Source: CAYNRG01 sp964399545
Lineage (GTDB): Bacteria; Bacillota_I; Bacilli_A; Erysipelotrichales; Erysipelotrichaceae
DNA length: 64,000 nucleotides
Assembly (NCBI GenBank): GCA_964399545.1
Contig: CAYNRG010000001.1
Location: 1 to 64,000, forward strand
Direction: 5' to 3'
Below, one piece after another: positions 45,608 through 54,885 of this stretch. The notes under the pieces are model-generated. The model saw only the letters and a list, made by a program, of their open reading frames with translations, was not told the DNA's origin and did not search any database. The position numbers and the translations under genes are program-made. Each line of letters starts with the position of its first letter. Position 1 is the stretch's first letter.

Positions 45608-46738
45608 CTAAAATCCCCTTTCATCAAAGGCATAGCGAGCAAGGGTTTCTTTTTTGAAGTCTAAGAAACGATCTTCTTTAATTGCTTGACGTGCTTGTTC
45701 GGTTAAGCGCAATAAGAAACGAAGGTTATGGATGGATAACAAACGATTTCCAAGTCCTTCATTACAGCGAAATAAGTGATTCAAATAAGCACGAGTATAG
45801 TTTTTACAACAAATGCAATCACACTCAGGATCTAGTGGTGTGAAGTCTGTCTTATATTGAGCTTTCTTAATGTTAATTCGGCCTTCACTAGTCATTAGTG
45901 TTCCATGGCGAGCAATACGTGTGGGCAAAACACAGTCCATCATATCTACACCTTGTTCAATAGCTTCCAAGATGTCATTAACTGCACCAACACCCATAAG
46001 ATAGCGAGGCTTATCTTCAGGTAAATGATCAATAGAGTAACGGATCATTCTTGCCATTGTTTCTTTATCTTCACCAACGGATGTTCCGCCAATAGAGTAG
46101 CCATCAAAATCCATTTTTACAAGCTCTTTAGCACAATGCTCTCGTAAGTCAGGATAGTCTCCACCTTGAACAATTCCAAAAATTGCTTGAGATTCTCTTT
46201 TTTCATGAGCATCTAAACCTCGTTTTGCCCAACGTAGTGTTCTTTCAACGCTCTTTTGAACATAATCGTACGTTGCGGGGTAAGGGATGCACTCATCAAA
46301 AGACATAATCATATCCGCACCAATTTTATTTTGAATTTGGATTGCTTTTTCAGGGCTTAAAAAGAGTTTCGAACCATCTAAATGACTTTTGAACGTAACT
46401 CCTTCTTCTTCAATTTTTCGAGCATCAGCAAGAGAGAATACTTGGAACCCACCACTATCAGTCAGCATTGGTCCAGGGTAATTCATAAATTTTTGAACCC
46501 CTCCAGCTTGATCAACAATTTCTTCTCCTGGACGAAGCCACAAATGGTAAGTATTTGCCAAAATGACTTGCGAACCGATTTCGATTAGTTCTTCAGGAGA
46601 GATAAATTTCACGCTTGCTAAGGTTCCAACAGGCATAAACATTGGAGTTTCTACCGTGCCATGAGGCGTGGATAAAACACCAAGTCGAGCTTTGGACTGC
46701 TTGCAAGTGTGAACTACATTAAATTTAAATTTTTCCAT
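45608..46738 (-). CDS. tgt: tRNA-guanine transglycosylase
   Basis: A 376-residue enzyme that swaps guanine 34 for preQ1 in tRNAs with GUN anticodons. It shows the DSGGFQVFSL active-site region, GIVQGGDYPDLR, and the zinc site CDCICCKNYTRAYLNHL with its histidine. ATG 46738 has GGTGAT upstream; a GTG at 46747 is part of that site. It is the first gene of the queuosine operon. No preQ1 synthesis genes are nearby. Confidence 0.94.
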   Translation of the reverse strand: MEKFKFNVVHTCKQSKARLGVLSTPHGTVETPMFMPVGTLASVKFISPEELIEIGSQVILANTYHLWLRPGEEIVDQAGGVQKFMNYPGPMLTDSGGFQVFSLADARKIEEEGVTFKSHLDGSKLFLSPEKAIQIQNKIGADMIMSFDECIPYPATYDYVQKSVERTLRWAKRGLDAHEKRESQAIFGIVQGGDYPDLREHCAKELVKMDFDGYSIGGTSVGEDKETMARMIRYSIDHLPEDKPRYLMGVGAVNDILEAIEQGVDMMDCVLPTRIARHGTLMTSEGRINIKKAQYKTDFTPLDPECDCICCKNYTRAYLNHLFRCNEGLGNRLLSIHNLRFLLRLTEQARQAIKEDRFLDFKKETLARYAFDERGF

Positions 46739-46835
46739 TTTTATCACCGTGTATAATTATAACGCAGATGAAGTAAATATGATAGTGAAAATAAGATAGA
46801 AAATGATATAATAGACGGTAAGAGGGAGATTCTGT

Positions 46836-47297
46836 ATGAAGTCAAAGACCTTAGCGATTCAAAATATTCCGGAAAATCCACCGGTAATTCGAACCATTCA
46901 CGTCAAACCGACAACCCAGTTGATTTTTTTGATTTTTACGGGTGTGGGTATTAGTGTGCTTACTCCTCAATACTTTAGTATGGGTGTCATGGCAGCTGTA
47001 ATTGGATCTTTTTGCTTAGTGGCTTTACCCGATCGGAAGATGCTTGAATTTACACATGATTATGCTATTTTATATAATCAGCAAAATCGAAATGCTTGTT
47101 TAATTCTTTATTGGGATGAAATTGTGTCATGGACTTATCATCGACGTTCGGATAAAGATGAGCTAGAATTTGTTTTAATAGATGATCGTGTAGAGAAAGT
47201 AGAGTGCTATTCAAAAAAAAGTGTTCTTTCTTGGTTGGAGTTATATGCTCCAAAAAAAGAAAAGGTTAGTCGACGTGGAAGGAGAGGTAAGAAATGA
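46836..47297 (+). CDS. Small membrane protein with PH-like domain, unknown function
   Basis: A 153-residue protein with two hydrophobic helices (about 28-45 and 48-66) followed by a soluble beta-rich region (EFTHDYAILYNQQN, ILYWDEIVSWTYHR) reminiscent of bacterial PH-like domains, and a basic tail. No family is certain. A TATAAT at 46808-46813 probably drives it. It overlaps the following ArsR gene as ATGA, so the two form an operon. Confidence 0.65.
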   Translation: MKSKTLAIQNIPENPPVIRTIHVKPTTQLIFLIFTGVGISVLTPQYFSMGVMAAVIGSFCLVALPDRKMLEFTHDYAILYNQQNRNACLILYWDEIVSWTYHRRSDKDELEFVLIDDRVEKVECYSKKSVLSWLELYAPKKEKVSRRGRRGKK

Positions 47298-47590
47298 AAA
47301 AAAACAAAATTACAGAAAGACAATTTGAATCGATGACAATTTTATTTCAAATGTTTTCTGATCGAACACGGTTAAAGATACTACAACATCTTTTTGAAAA
47401 AGAATGTTGCGTTAATGAATTAGTAGAAAAATTAGCAATGAGCCAATCGGCAGTTTCCCACCAATTAGCTTCTTTAAAGAAAACAAAGTTGGTGAGCTCT
47501 TATAAAGTAGGGCGTAATGTGTTCTATTGTTTAGCAGATGACCATATTGAAAGTATTTTCCAATTAGCCTTTGATCATGTTTGCGAGTAA
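47294..47590 (+). CDS. ArsR/SmtB family metal-sensing repressor
   Basis: A 98-residue winged-helix repressor with HTH segment VEKLAMSQSAVSHQLASL. In the last helix, DDHIESIFQLAFDHVCE has the spacing Asp-x-His-x10-His-x2-Glu, matching the alpha-5 metal site of SmtB/CzrA zinc and cobalt sensors. The helix-3 cysteines of ArsR type are not in the expected form. Its operon partner is a small membrane protein, and no metal transporter is adjacent. Confidence 0.82.
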   Translation: MKKNKITERQFESMTILFQMFSDRTRLKILQHLFEKECCVNELVEKLAMSQSAVSHQLASLKKTKLVSSYKVGRNVFYCLADDHIESIFQLAFDHVCE

Positions 47591-47639
47591 TAACAAAGTT
47601 TTTCTGAAAAAAATAAAAAAATTTTCTGATAATGAAAAG

Positions 47640-47668
47640 TTTACATTTTGTTTATTTTTGAGTATAAT
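47640..47668 (+). promoter_or_regulatory. Sigma-A promoter of the pyrophosphatase-like gene
   Basis: TTTACA (47640-47645), a 17-bp spacer and TATAAT (47663-47668) make a near-consensus vegetative promoter, 25 bases before the ATG. Confidence 0.75.
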
Positions 47669-47692
47669 AATTTAGTGAATAGGGGTGTTAAT

Positions 47693-48079
47693 ATGAGAGA
47701 ATTTGAAAATAATGCATTTTTTTGGCAGAAAATAGATACACTAGTATTTTCAAATCAATTAGAAATCCTTCGAAAAAGAGGGGAAAATCATCCAGAGTAT
47801 AAAAATCTAGTTTACCCAGTAGATTATGGACGATTGAAAGATACACAAGAAGAGGGTAGTGAAGGAATCACTGTGTTTAAAGGAACAGATACTTCAGGCG
47901 GAATCGCGATTGTGGTTGCGGCGGATATTTTAAAGAAAGATTTACAAGTAAAACTATTAATTAATTGTTCGGATGAAGAAACAGAGAAGATATTAGAATT
48001 TTTAAATCAAACTGATCTTCAAAAGACGGTTTATATGCAGCGCGGAGACGAAATTCCAACTTGGGGATTTTCCGATTAA
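47693..48079 (+). CDS. Small inorganic pyrophosphatase-like protein
   Basis: A 128-residue protein resembling small Firmicutes proteins annotated as inorganic pyrophosphatases: ENHPEYKNLVYPVDYGRLKDT matches the substrate-site region. The downstream metal-binding aspartates of a full-length enzyme are not clearly present, so catalytic activity is uncertain. ATG 47693 follows AGGGGTG; an in-frame start at 47648 would lie upstream of the promoter's -10 box. Confidence 0.65.
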   Translation: MREFENNAFFWQKIDTLVFSNQLEILRKRGENHPEYKNLVYPVDYGRLKDTQEEGSEGITVFKGTDTSGGIAIVVAADILKKDLQVKLLINCSDEETEKILEFLNQTDLQKTVYMQRGDEIPTWGFSD

Positions 48080-48088
48080 GAGAAGATT

Positions 48089-48127
48089 AAAAAGAGCGGC
48101 GAATGAAACAGATAGCTGCTTTTTTAT
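48089..48127 (+). terminator. Terminator after the pyrophosphatase-like gene
   Basis: AAAAAGAGCGGC pairs with GCTGCTTTTTT with one mismatch, ending in a T-run. Confidence 0.6.
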
Positions 48128-48279
48128 TGGAAAAAGAGTGGAATTGTCAAGAGCTGATGGAAGTTTGGTTGATCCATTAGGAGAAATGAAAACTATGGGA
48201 AATTTTATTTTTTATAGTTTTTTTTCAAAAAAAGGAGTAAAATGAAATTGTCGAAAAGACAAAATTAGGAGGAAAGTAA

Positions 48280-48750
48280 ATGTTAAAAAAAATGACAACG
48301 GGGCTATTGGCCTTATTAGTAGGGAGTCTTATCTTAACTGGATGTTCTAGTAAAGATAGAGAATATGATTTGAAAGCGATTCAAACTAGTATTTTTGAAA
48401 AGCAGGAAGAATTAGAATTCCCAGCAACAATGGAATTAACAAAAGAAGAATTTGCGACGATTTACAATGTAAACGAAGAAGATATTGAAGAAGTAGCGGC
48501 AGTTCGCGCATTGATGACAGCACATTTCTTTGATGTTTTAATGGTGAAAGTACCAAGTGATAAAGCGAGTGATGTTTTAGCAGCGATTGAAACAACATAT
48601 GATGAAATGTTTTTATATCCATCTCATACCGATTATGTAACGAATAAACAAGTTATTGAGAAAAAGTCTGGGAAATCAACATATTTATTTGTTGTTGTTG
48701 CAGAAAAATCAGTAGAAATTGCTGATATTATCAAAGCAGAAGTGGAATAA
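48280..48750 (+). CDS. DUF4358 lipoprotein
   Basis: A 156-residue lipoprotein with lipobox LILTGC and cysteine C22. The mature part, with TIYNVNEEDIEEVAAV, FFDVLMVKVPS and a late KSTYLFVVV strand, matches DUF4358, which is commonly found with MBOAT acetyltransferase genes. It starts after TTAGGAGG. Its stop overlaps the start of the MBOAT gene by one base. A role at the membrane in surface polymer acetylation is inferred. Confidence 0.75.
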   Translation: MLKKMTTGLLALLVGSLILTGCSSKDREYDLKAIQTSIFEKQEELEFPATMELTKEEFATIYNVNEEDIEEVAAVRALMTAHFFDVLMVKVPSDKASDVLAAIETTYDEMFLYPSHTDYVTNKQVIEKKSGKSTYLFVVVAEKSVEIADIIKAEVE

Positions 48751-50141
48751 TGGTTTTTAGTAGTTTAACCTTCCTATATTATTACTTACCAGCAACCTTA
48801 TTAGTGATGAAACTCACACCTAGGCATTGGCGAAATGCGATATTATTCTTGGTTAGCCTTCTTTTCTATGGATGGGGCGAACCAAGGTATATCGTAATTA
48901 TGTTATTATCAACGGTGGTGGATTACTTTAATGGTTTAATGGTGTATCGCTATCGTGAGCGTCCGTCAATTGCTCGTCGATTTGTGATTGCTTCAGTGGT
49001 ATTTAATTTAGGGATGTTAGGCTTTTTTAAATATTATGACTTTATTGTCATGAACTTAAATAGCCTAGGATTTTCAGGTTTATACCCTTTAGGTTTAACT
49101 TTACCATTGGGAATTTCGTTCTATACCTTTCAAACAATGTCCTATCCCATCGATGTTTATCGGAAAGATGCACCGGTTCAAAAGAAATTAATTTCATTTG
49201 GAGCCTATGTGAGTATGTTTCCTCAGTTGATTGCAGGACCGATTGTTCGATATAAGGACATTGCTAAACAATTAAATCATCGCTTAGAGACAGAAGAAGA
49301 ATTTGCAATTGGGATTGAGCGATTTATGATTGGGTTAGCTAAAAAAGTATTATTAGCAAATAGCATTGGTTATCTTTGGACGGAGATTCAGCAATTTCAA
49401 ATGAGCCAAATGTCTGTGGCAACTGCATGGTTAGGAATTATTGCCTTTGCTTTTCAAATATACTATGACTTTAGTGGTTATAGTGATATGGCAATTGGGT
49501 TAGGAAAGATGATGGGATTTACTTTTCCAGAAAATTTCAATTTCCCTTATGTTTCAAAATCAATTACAGAATTTTGGCGTCGTTGGCATATTTCTTTAGG
49601 CCAGTGGTTTAAGGATTATGTCTATATTCCATTAGGAGGAAGCAGAACAGGTTCGGTTATTCTTAATCTGTTTGCAGTTTGGTTTTTAACTGGACTTTGG
49701 CATGGTGCAAGTTGGAACTTTATTTTTTGGGGATTGTATTTCTTTATTTTGATTCTTGTGGAAAAGAAAGGGTTACTCGTTTTTTTACAAAAATGCCCCT
49801 CATGGTTACAGCATAGTTACACCTTATTTTTTGTCTTGATTGGATGGGTGCTTTTTAACTTTACTGATATGATTGCAGGAGTTCAGTATCTTTCGTGGAT
49901 GTTTAAAGGAGATGGGATTCCAGTCTTTAATTCATTAACACTGTATTATTTGCGAAATTATGCGGTGCTATGGATAGGCGTTTTTGCCTCAAGCAGCCCA
50001 CACTTAAAGAAAAAAATAAAAGAAAAATTGATTGATCCTTACCCACTGGTTACCCCGGTACTTATTGTTATAGGGTTAATGGTATGTACTGCGTACTTGG
50101 TTGATGCAACATACAATCCGTTTTTATATTTTAGGTTTTAA
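48750..50141 (+). CDS. MBOAT O-acyltransferase (AlgI/DltB-like)
   Basis: A 463-residue integral membrane acyltransferase with about eleven helices. Family marks are FYTFQTMSYPIDVYRKD, the amphipathic YDFSGYSDMAIGLGKMMGF and the catalytic H318 in TGLWHGASWNF. It moves acyl groups, usually acetyl, across the membrane for transfer to exported polymers. Its neighbours are a DUF4358 lipoprotein and a DHHW protein, forming a typical surface O-acetylation operon. The polymer is unknown. Confidence 0.9.
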   Translation: MVFSSLTFLYYYLPATLLVMKLTPRHWRNAILFLVSLLFYGWGEPRYIVIMLLSTVVDYFNGLMVYRYRERPSIARRFVIASVVFNLGMLGFFKYYDFIVMNLNSLGFSGLYPLGLTLPLGISFYTFQTMSYPIDVYRKDAPVQKKLISFGAYVSMFPQLIAGPIVRYKDIAKQLNHRLETEEEFAIGIERFMIGLAKKVLLANSIGYLWTEIQQFQMSQMSVATAWLGIIAFAFQIYYDFSGYSDMAIGLGKMMGFTFPENFNFPYVSKSITEFWRRWHISLGQWFKDYVYIPLGGSRTGSVILNLFAVWFLTGLWHGASWNFIFWGLYFFILILVEKKGLLVFLQKCPSWLQHSYTLFFVLIGWVLFNFTDMIAGVQYLSWMFKGDGIPVFNSLTLYYLRNYAVLWIGVFASSSPHLKKKIKEKLIDPYPLVTPVLIVIGLMVCTAYLVDATYNPFLYFRF

Positions 50142-50151
50142 GGAGAACAAG

Positions 50152-51255
50152 ATGGAGAAAAAAGCAAGAAAATATACTATATTTTTCTTTTGTCTAATTT
50201 TAGGTGTTTTTTCTTTAGGCAGTTTTTTTAAACAAGACCAAGGATTTTCAGATAATGAAAATCGATTTTTAACACAATGGCCACAGTTTACATGGAGTGA
50301 ATTTCTTTCAAGAAGGTATACCCCAAAATTAGAAAATTATATTACAGATCAGTTTCCTTTTAGAAGTCAGTGGATTGTCTCTAAGGCAATGCTTAGTCAA
50401 GGTGTAGGAAAGCTAGAGAATAATGGAATTTATTTTGGTGAAGATAGATATCTTATTCCTCAACGTATGCTGGTGAAAGAAGAATCAATTAAATCAAATA
50501 TTGAAAAGATGAATCAATTTCAAGATAAATATCCAGATGTTCGCTTTGATTGGATAGTAGTACCAATGGCAATGGATGTAGCTAAAGATAAACTTCCGCC
50601 ATTTGCATATAATGTTGATCGAATGAAAAGTTTAAAATGGATTGAAGAAAACAGCAAAGGGAATTGGGTTAATCTTAATGAGCTGGATGATGCAAAATTT
50701 TATTTTAAGACAGACCATCATTGGAATGAAGAAGGTGCCCATGTAGCTTACCTTTCTTATATGAAAACACTTCAAGAAAACCCAGGGATATTTACCTATG
50801 AAAAGGTAAGCTCTTCTTTTAAAGGAACAAGTAGCTCAACATCAGGAGCATATTATTATGGTCAAGATGAAATCGTTAAAATTATTGGGGATTCCCAACA
50901 TGAATCAGTAACAGTTTTTGAAGATGGAACAGGATTTGAAGGTGTTTATTGTGACTCTTGTCTAGAAAAGAAAGATAAGTATACTTATTATGTTGATGGA
51001 AATCATCCCTTTACAAGAATTACTACAAAGGGAATTGAAAAGGATTTGGGGAAACTATTAGTTTTGAAGGATTCTTATGCCCACATTATGACACCCTATC
51101 TTTCAAATCACTTTAGTGAGATTATCTTAGTGGATCTTCGCTATTACTATGATTCTGTATCTCAATTAATAGAGAGTGAAGAGATAAGTCATGTATTATA
51201 TTTGTATAGTTTAGATACACTAATGGAAGAAAAGAATTTTGTATTCTTAAAGTAG
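50152..51255 (+). CDS. DHHW family (AlgJ/AlgX-like) acetylation protein
   Basis: A 367-residue membrane-anchored extracellular protein. An N-terminal helix (about 8-25) is followed by an SGNH-like domain with DNENRFLTQWP, WIVVPMA, the catalytic DHHW at 188-191 (TDHHWNEEGAH), and a final KDSYAH. It is expected to carry acetyl groups from the MBOAT protein to the polymer outside the cell. ATG 50152 follows AAGGAG; a frame opening at 50101 would lie inside the MBOAT gene. Confidence 0.88.
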   Translation: MEKKARKYTIFFFCLILGVFSLGSFFKQDQGFSDNENRFLTQWPQFTWSEFLSRRYTPKLENYITDQFPFRSQWIVSKAMLSQGVGKLENNGIYFGEDRYLIPQRMLVKEESIKSNIEKMNQFQDKYPDVRFDWIVVPMAMDVAKDKLPPFAYNVDRMKSLKWIEENSKGNWVNLNELDDAKFYFKTDHHWNEEGAHVAYLSYMKTLQENPGIFTYEKVSSSFKGTSSSTSGAYYYGQDEIVKIIGDSQHESVTVFEDGTGFEGVYCDSCLEKKDKYTYYVDGNHPFTRITTKGIEKDLGKLLVLKDSYAHIMTPYLSNHFSEIILVDLRYYYDSVSQLIESEEISHVLYLYSLDTLMEEKNFVFLK

Positions 51256-51261
51256 GAGAAA

Positions 51262-52575
51262 ATGATGAAAGAAATTAAAGTGGTAAAAACAGGAATTAAC
51301 GGTGAAGGAATTGGCTATGAAGGAAGAACTCCAATTTTTATTGAAGGAGCATTAAAAGAAGAAGTTGTTGATATTGAGGTGATTGAATCTTATCCAAAAT
51401 ATAAAAAAGCTAAGGCGACAGCGATTCATAAAAGAAGTATCCATAGAAAAGAGCCAGAGTGTAAGTATCAAGAACGCTGTGGTGGATGCAGTTTGATGGT
51501 TTGTAATGTTTCAGAACAAACATCTATTAAAAAAGAACTTGTAAAAGAAGCGTTAGTTAAGTATGGAAAAGTAGATGGTCAGAAAATTGAGTCGGTTATT
51601 CAAAATCCGAACCCTTTGTATTATAGAAATCAATGTAAACTTCCAATCCAATGGAGTCGTGGACAGTTAAGAAGTGGTTTGTATGAGCCAAAATCAAATC
51701 ACCTAATTGCTGCAGATACTTGTCTTGTTCATGAGAAAGGGTTGGATGATATTCGTCAATCTATTATGAAGATATTAAACAAACACAAGGTAAGAGATTA
51801 TAATGAGATGAGTCGAAAAGGATTTAGGAACTTGGCGATTCGAGGATTTCATGGAAAATTTCAATGTACCTTCGTAACAGGGAAGATGGAAATAGATCGT
51901 GCGATTATAGAGGACTGTATGAAGGTTGAAGGAGTAGAGTCCTTGTATCAGAATATAAACACTAAAAGAAAGACTCATGAAATTTTTACAAGTCAATTTA
52001 TTCATCTTGCAGGAGAAGAGAAGATTAGTCTAAAAATGGGCGGATATGAACTTAAGCTATCTCCAGCATCATTCTTTCAATTGAATACAACCCAAGCAGA
52101 GAATCTATATAACTTGGTACATTCTCTGATTAGTCCATGTGACTTTCTTGTGGAGGCGTATAGTGGTATAGGAGCAATCTCTTTGTATGTCAGTGATAAA
52201 GCGAAACAAATAGTAGGAATTGAAAGCAACCCAGATGCAGTCAAAAATGCACAAGAAAATGCTCAATTAAATCAGAAAAGTAATGTGCGTTTTGAATGTG
52301 GCGATGCAGCGAAAGAGTTAAGTAAACTAAGTGAAAAGATAGATGCATTGATTGTCGATCCACCGCGTACTGGACTAAGTGATGAAATGCTCAAAGCTAT
52401 TTTAAAAGCTAAACCGAAACAATTTATTTATATTTCTTGTAACCCAGCAACATTAGGTAAAAATTTATTGGAGTTAAAAAAAGAATATAAAGTGAAAAGA
52501 GTGATCCCTATAGATATCTTTTCTCAAACACCACACGTTGAGACTTGTGTGCTGTTATCCCATAAAAATTCATAG
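51262..52575 (+). CDS. rlmD: 23S rRNA uracil-5-methyltransferase (RlmD/RlmCD-like)
   Basis: A 437-residue TrmA/RumA-family methyltransferase. It has an N-terminal TRAM domain, iron-sulfur cysteines C67, C73 and C76 (ECKYQERCGGC), SAM motif VEAYSGIGAISLYV, DPPRTGL, and nucleophile C393 in ISCNPAT. It makes m5U in 23S rRNA. Whether it modifies one site or two (RlmCD) cannot be decided here. It starts six bases after the DHHW gene, so it may be co-transcribed. Confidence 0.88.
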   Translation: MMKEIKVVKTGINGEGIGYEGRTPIFIEGALKEEVVDIEVIESYPKYKKAKATAIHKRSIHRKEPECKYQERCGGCSLMVCNVSEQTSIKKELVKEALVKYGKVDGQKIESVIQNPNPLYYRNQCKLPIQWSRGQLRSGLYEPKSNHLIAADTCLVHEKGLDDIRQSIMKILNKHKVRDYNEMSRKGFRNLAIRGFHGKFQCTFVTGKMEIDRAIIEDCMKVEGVESLYQNINTKRKTHEIFTSQFIHLAGEEKISLKMGGYELKLSPASFFQLNTTQAENLYNLVHSLISPCDFLVEAYSGIGAISLYVSDKAKQIVGIESNPDAVKNAQENAQLNQKSNVRFECGDAAKELSKLSEKIDALIVDPPRTGLSDEMLKAILKAKPKQFIYISCNPATLGKNLLELKKEYKVKRVIPIDIFSQTPHVETCVLLSHKNS

Positions 52576-52635
52576 GTGAGTCTCGCTGAAAAGCTGAACA
52601 GAATAAACTTCATAGTCAGCTTGAATTCGGTATAT

Positions 52636-52683
52636 GAAAAAATCTCTATTTCTTGGATTCAGGAAGAAATTGGAGATTTTTTT
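52636..52683 (+). terminator. Terminator after the rRNA methyltransferase
   Basis: AAAAAATCTC and GAGATTTTTTT form the outer stem, and TTTCTT/AGGAA continues it inward. The T-run is long. Confidence 0.75.
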
Positions 52684-52796
52684 AAATTCTAGGAGAAGGA
52701 TAGATAGACTTATAATCTATCCTGGAACGTATATTCATAGAAACCGTATTTAGCTTGGATAGTATAGACTAGTTGCTATATTTTATCAGTATTAAA

Positions 52797-53285
52797 TTAA
52801 TCTAGTTTTTTTAAGTAATCTAGGATTTCTTCCACCATAGAAAAAGTCTTTTCCTCAATCTCTTTGGTTAGAGTCTCTAAGTCATCAAAATTAGGGTTGT
52901 TGATAATGATTGCTTTAAGTTCAGCATATTGAGGCTTAGTTACTTCGTCTTTGTTCCATTTAGAGTTTTTCAACAGGTCCCAATATTTCGTTTGAACATC
53001 TGTGTTTTGCCCCATCAACCAAAGTTCAAATTGCATTTTTGAATGGTTTAAGACAAGGCCGAAGCGTAATTTTTTACTACGCAGAAAATCATTGAAGAAA
53101 TAAAAATAAGTGTAGTCCATAAAACCTAAGAACACGGTTCCAAAAGTATAGTTAGGATTTGCTTTTTGGCAATGGACCTTTAATGCCATCACATATTTCA
53201 ATAATTGGTCGTATGCGATTTGAATATCGCCTTTATCTAATAACTTTTTATATGTGGAAATATATTCACTTAGATTTTTGTTCAT
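52797..53285 (-). CDS. Small cytosolic protein, DUF7000-like, unknown function
   Basis: A 162-residue soluble alpha/beta protein with YISTYKKLLDKGDIQIAYDQ near the start and LVLNHSKMQFELWLMGQN in the middle, resembling small proteins of the DUF7000 type as far as I recall. No catalytic motif is visible. ATG 53285 follows GGAGG at suitable distance. It stands alone. Confidence 0.6.
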   Translation of the reverse strand: MNKNLSEYISTYKKLLDKGDIQIAYDQLLKYVMALKVHCQKANPNYTFGTVFLGFMDYTYFYFFNDFLRSKKLRFGLVLNHSKMQFELWLMGQNTDVQTKYWDLLKNSKWNKDEVTKPQYAELKAIIINNPNFDDLETLTKEIEEKTFSMVEEILDYLKKLD

Positions 53286-53649
53286 AATCAATTATCCTCC
53301 AATTTTTTCAAGTAGTCTTAACCAACAAACTTCCATAAGCTGTTTTTTGTTAGAAGAGTTAAACTGCACACGAGAATTGTAATTGTTGCAGGAAAGATAC
53401 GCTTTAAACAGATACAGCTACGGTGTATAGTTTTGATGTTAATCTATGCTACAAGTATTATTATAAGTAACTTCTCTTATTAAGTATAGCATAGTATTCA
53501 ATCAGTTTGATGTGAGAAAAAGATTCGTGGAAAAGAGTGAGTGAGAGGAACTTCGAGATACATTAGATTAGTTCATATGAATAAAAGGGAGGTAACTTTT
53601 ATGAGCTACCTTCCTTTCCTTACTAGAAGGAGTGATATAGGGGTATTCG
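53286..53649. other. Intergenic region between two minus-strand units
   Basis: Apart from a minus-strand terminator at 53581-53617, nothing coding or structured is convincing. Confidence 0.5.
53581..53617 (-). terminator. Terminator of the efflux operon
   Basis: AAAGGGAGGTA and TACCTTCCTTT pair with one G-T pair. The A-run on the left gives a T-run on the minus strand, downstream of the MFS gene. Confidence 0.6.
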
Positions 53650-54885
53650 TTACGCATCTTTGCGATTGAAAATATTTTTTGTATATAAACTAACGAATAG
53701 GGATATAATAACTGCACCTAAAATGATAAAACTTTCATAGCCAATCAAATATTCAAAAGCAATTCCATAAATTGCTTGACCTAAAGGAGAGGCAAACATA
53801 CCAACTGCCATTACAAAGGCCATGATTTTTCCAACCATGTTCTCAGGAGTTTCGCTTTGGGTATAGGTGAGAATCATAACAGAGGCTAAAGTAGATGCAC
53901 ACATAGCTAAAAAGGCACTGACTAAAATTAACGCATAAGAAATCAAGGGCGTGCTACTAAACACTATGGATAAAGACATAGGGATAAGGCTCAAAGCTAC
54001 TAATCCGATGTATTTGTAAAGTTTTTTGATATGAAGTTTTTCTCCAAATACACCAGTCAGGATACCACCGAATAATCCACCAAAGGCAAGAATTCCTTGG
54101 GAGAATCCGTACATTTCTTCACTAAGGGCAAGTCTTTCGCTGATCAAAACAGGAAGTGAAATCATAATCAAGGCAGATATAAGAGCATTGAGTATACAAA
54201 TGACAAACATCAATTTTCTAAGTCGTGGCTTTTCTTTAAAAATAAAATTCATGGCAACTTTTGAATCTTCTTTAACTACTTGGAATACTGATGATGTAGA
54301 GGTTTGTTTTTGATAAGGTATTCGAATAAAGAGTTCTAAAATAGCTGATGCAAAAAAGCAGATGATGGATACTGCAATAATGGGTGTAATTCCAAAGTTA
54401 GCAAGGAGCATACCACCAATCACAGGAGCTATTAAGTTTGCAAGAGCTCCAATACTACTGATAATACCATTACCGTTTACCAGTACTTTTTCATCAACTA
54501 GTACAGGGATACTTGCTTGAACAGTTGGATGATATAAGCCACCAATACTATATAAAATCATTAAAGTGGCAATCATTAGCGGTATGAGTGAAACGTTATC
54601 CATAGTAAGGTAGAAAAACAGCATTAGACATCCGGTTAAAAAATCAAGGATTACCATAATGTTTCGTTTATTTGTCCTATCTGCAAGGATACCGCCAATG
54701 GGCATTAGTAAGACCAAGGGAAGGAATGAAACTGCACTTACTATACCAAATAGTGCGGATGATCCGGTTATGTTTAACAAGTGAAGAGGTAAAGCAAAAC
54801 GAAGTATACCATTTCCAAAAAGTGAAATAATTTGACCGATAACTACCAAAGTAAAATCTTTTTTCCATAATTTTGTTTGTTTCAT
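53650..54885 (-). CDS. MFS efflux transporter (macrolide-efflux-like)
   Basis: A 411-residue, twelve-helix MFS protein. LWKKDFTLVVIGQIISLFGNGIL and FLPLVLLMPIGGILADRTNKRNIM match the MFS_3 type that includes macrolide efflux proteins. ATG 54885 overlaps the stop of the permease gene as TAATG. It is the last gene of a TetR-controlled ABC/MFS cluster, so it probably exports a toxic compound that the TetR protein senses. Confidence 0.8.
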   Translation of the reverse strand: MKQTKLWKKDFTLVVIGQIISLFGNGILRFALPLHLLNITGSSALFGIVSAVSFLPLVLLMPIGGILADRTNKRNIMVILDFLTGCLMLFFYLTMDNVSLIPLMIATLMILYSIGGLYHPTVQASIPVLVDEKVLVNGNGIISSIGALANLIAPVIGGMLLANFGITPIIAVSIICFFASAILELFIRIPYQKQTSTSSVFQVVKEDSKVAMNFIFKEKPRLRKLMFVICILNALISALIMISLPVLISERLALSEEMYGFSQGILAFGGLFGGILTGVFGEKLHIKKLYKYIGLVALSLIPMSLSIVFSSTPLISYALILVSAFLAMCASTLASVMILTYTQSETPENMVGKIMAFVMAVGMFASPLGQAIYGIAFEYLIGYESFIILGAVIISLFVSLYTKNIFNRKDA

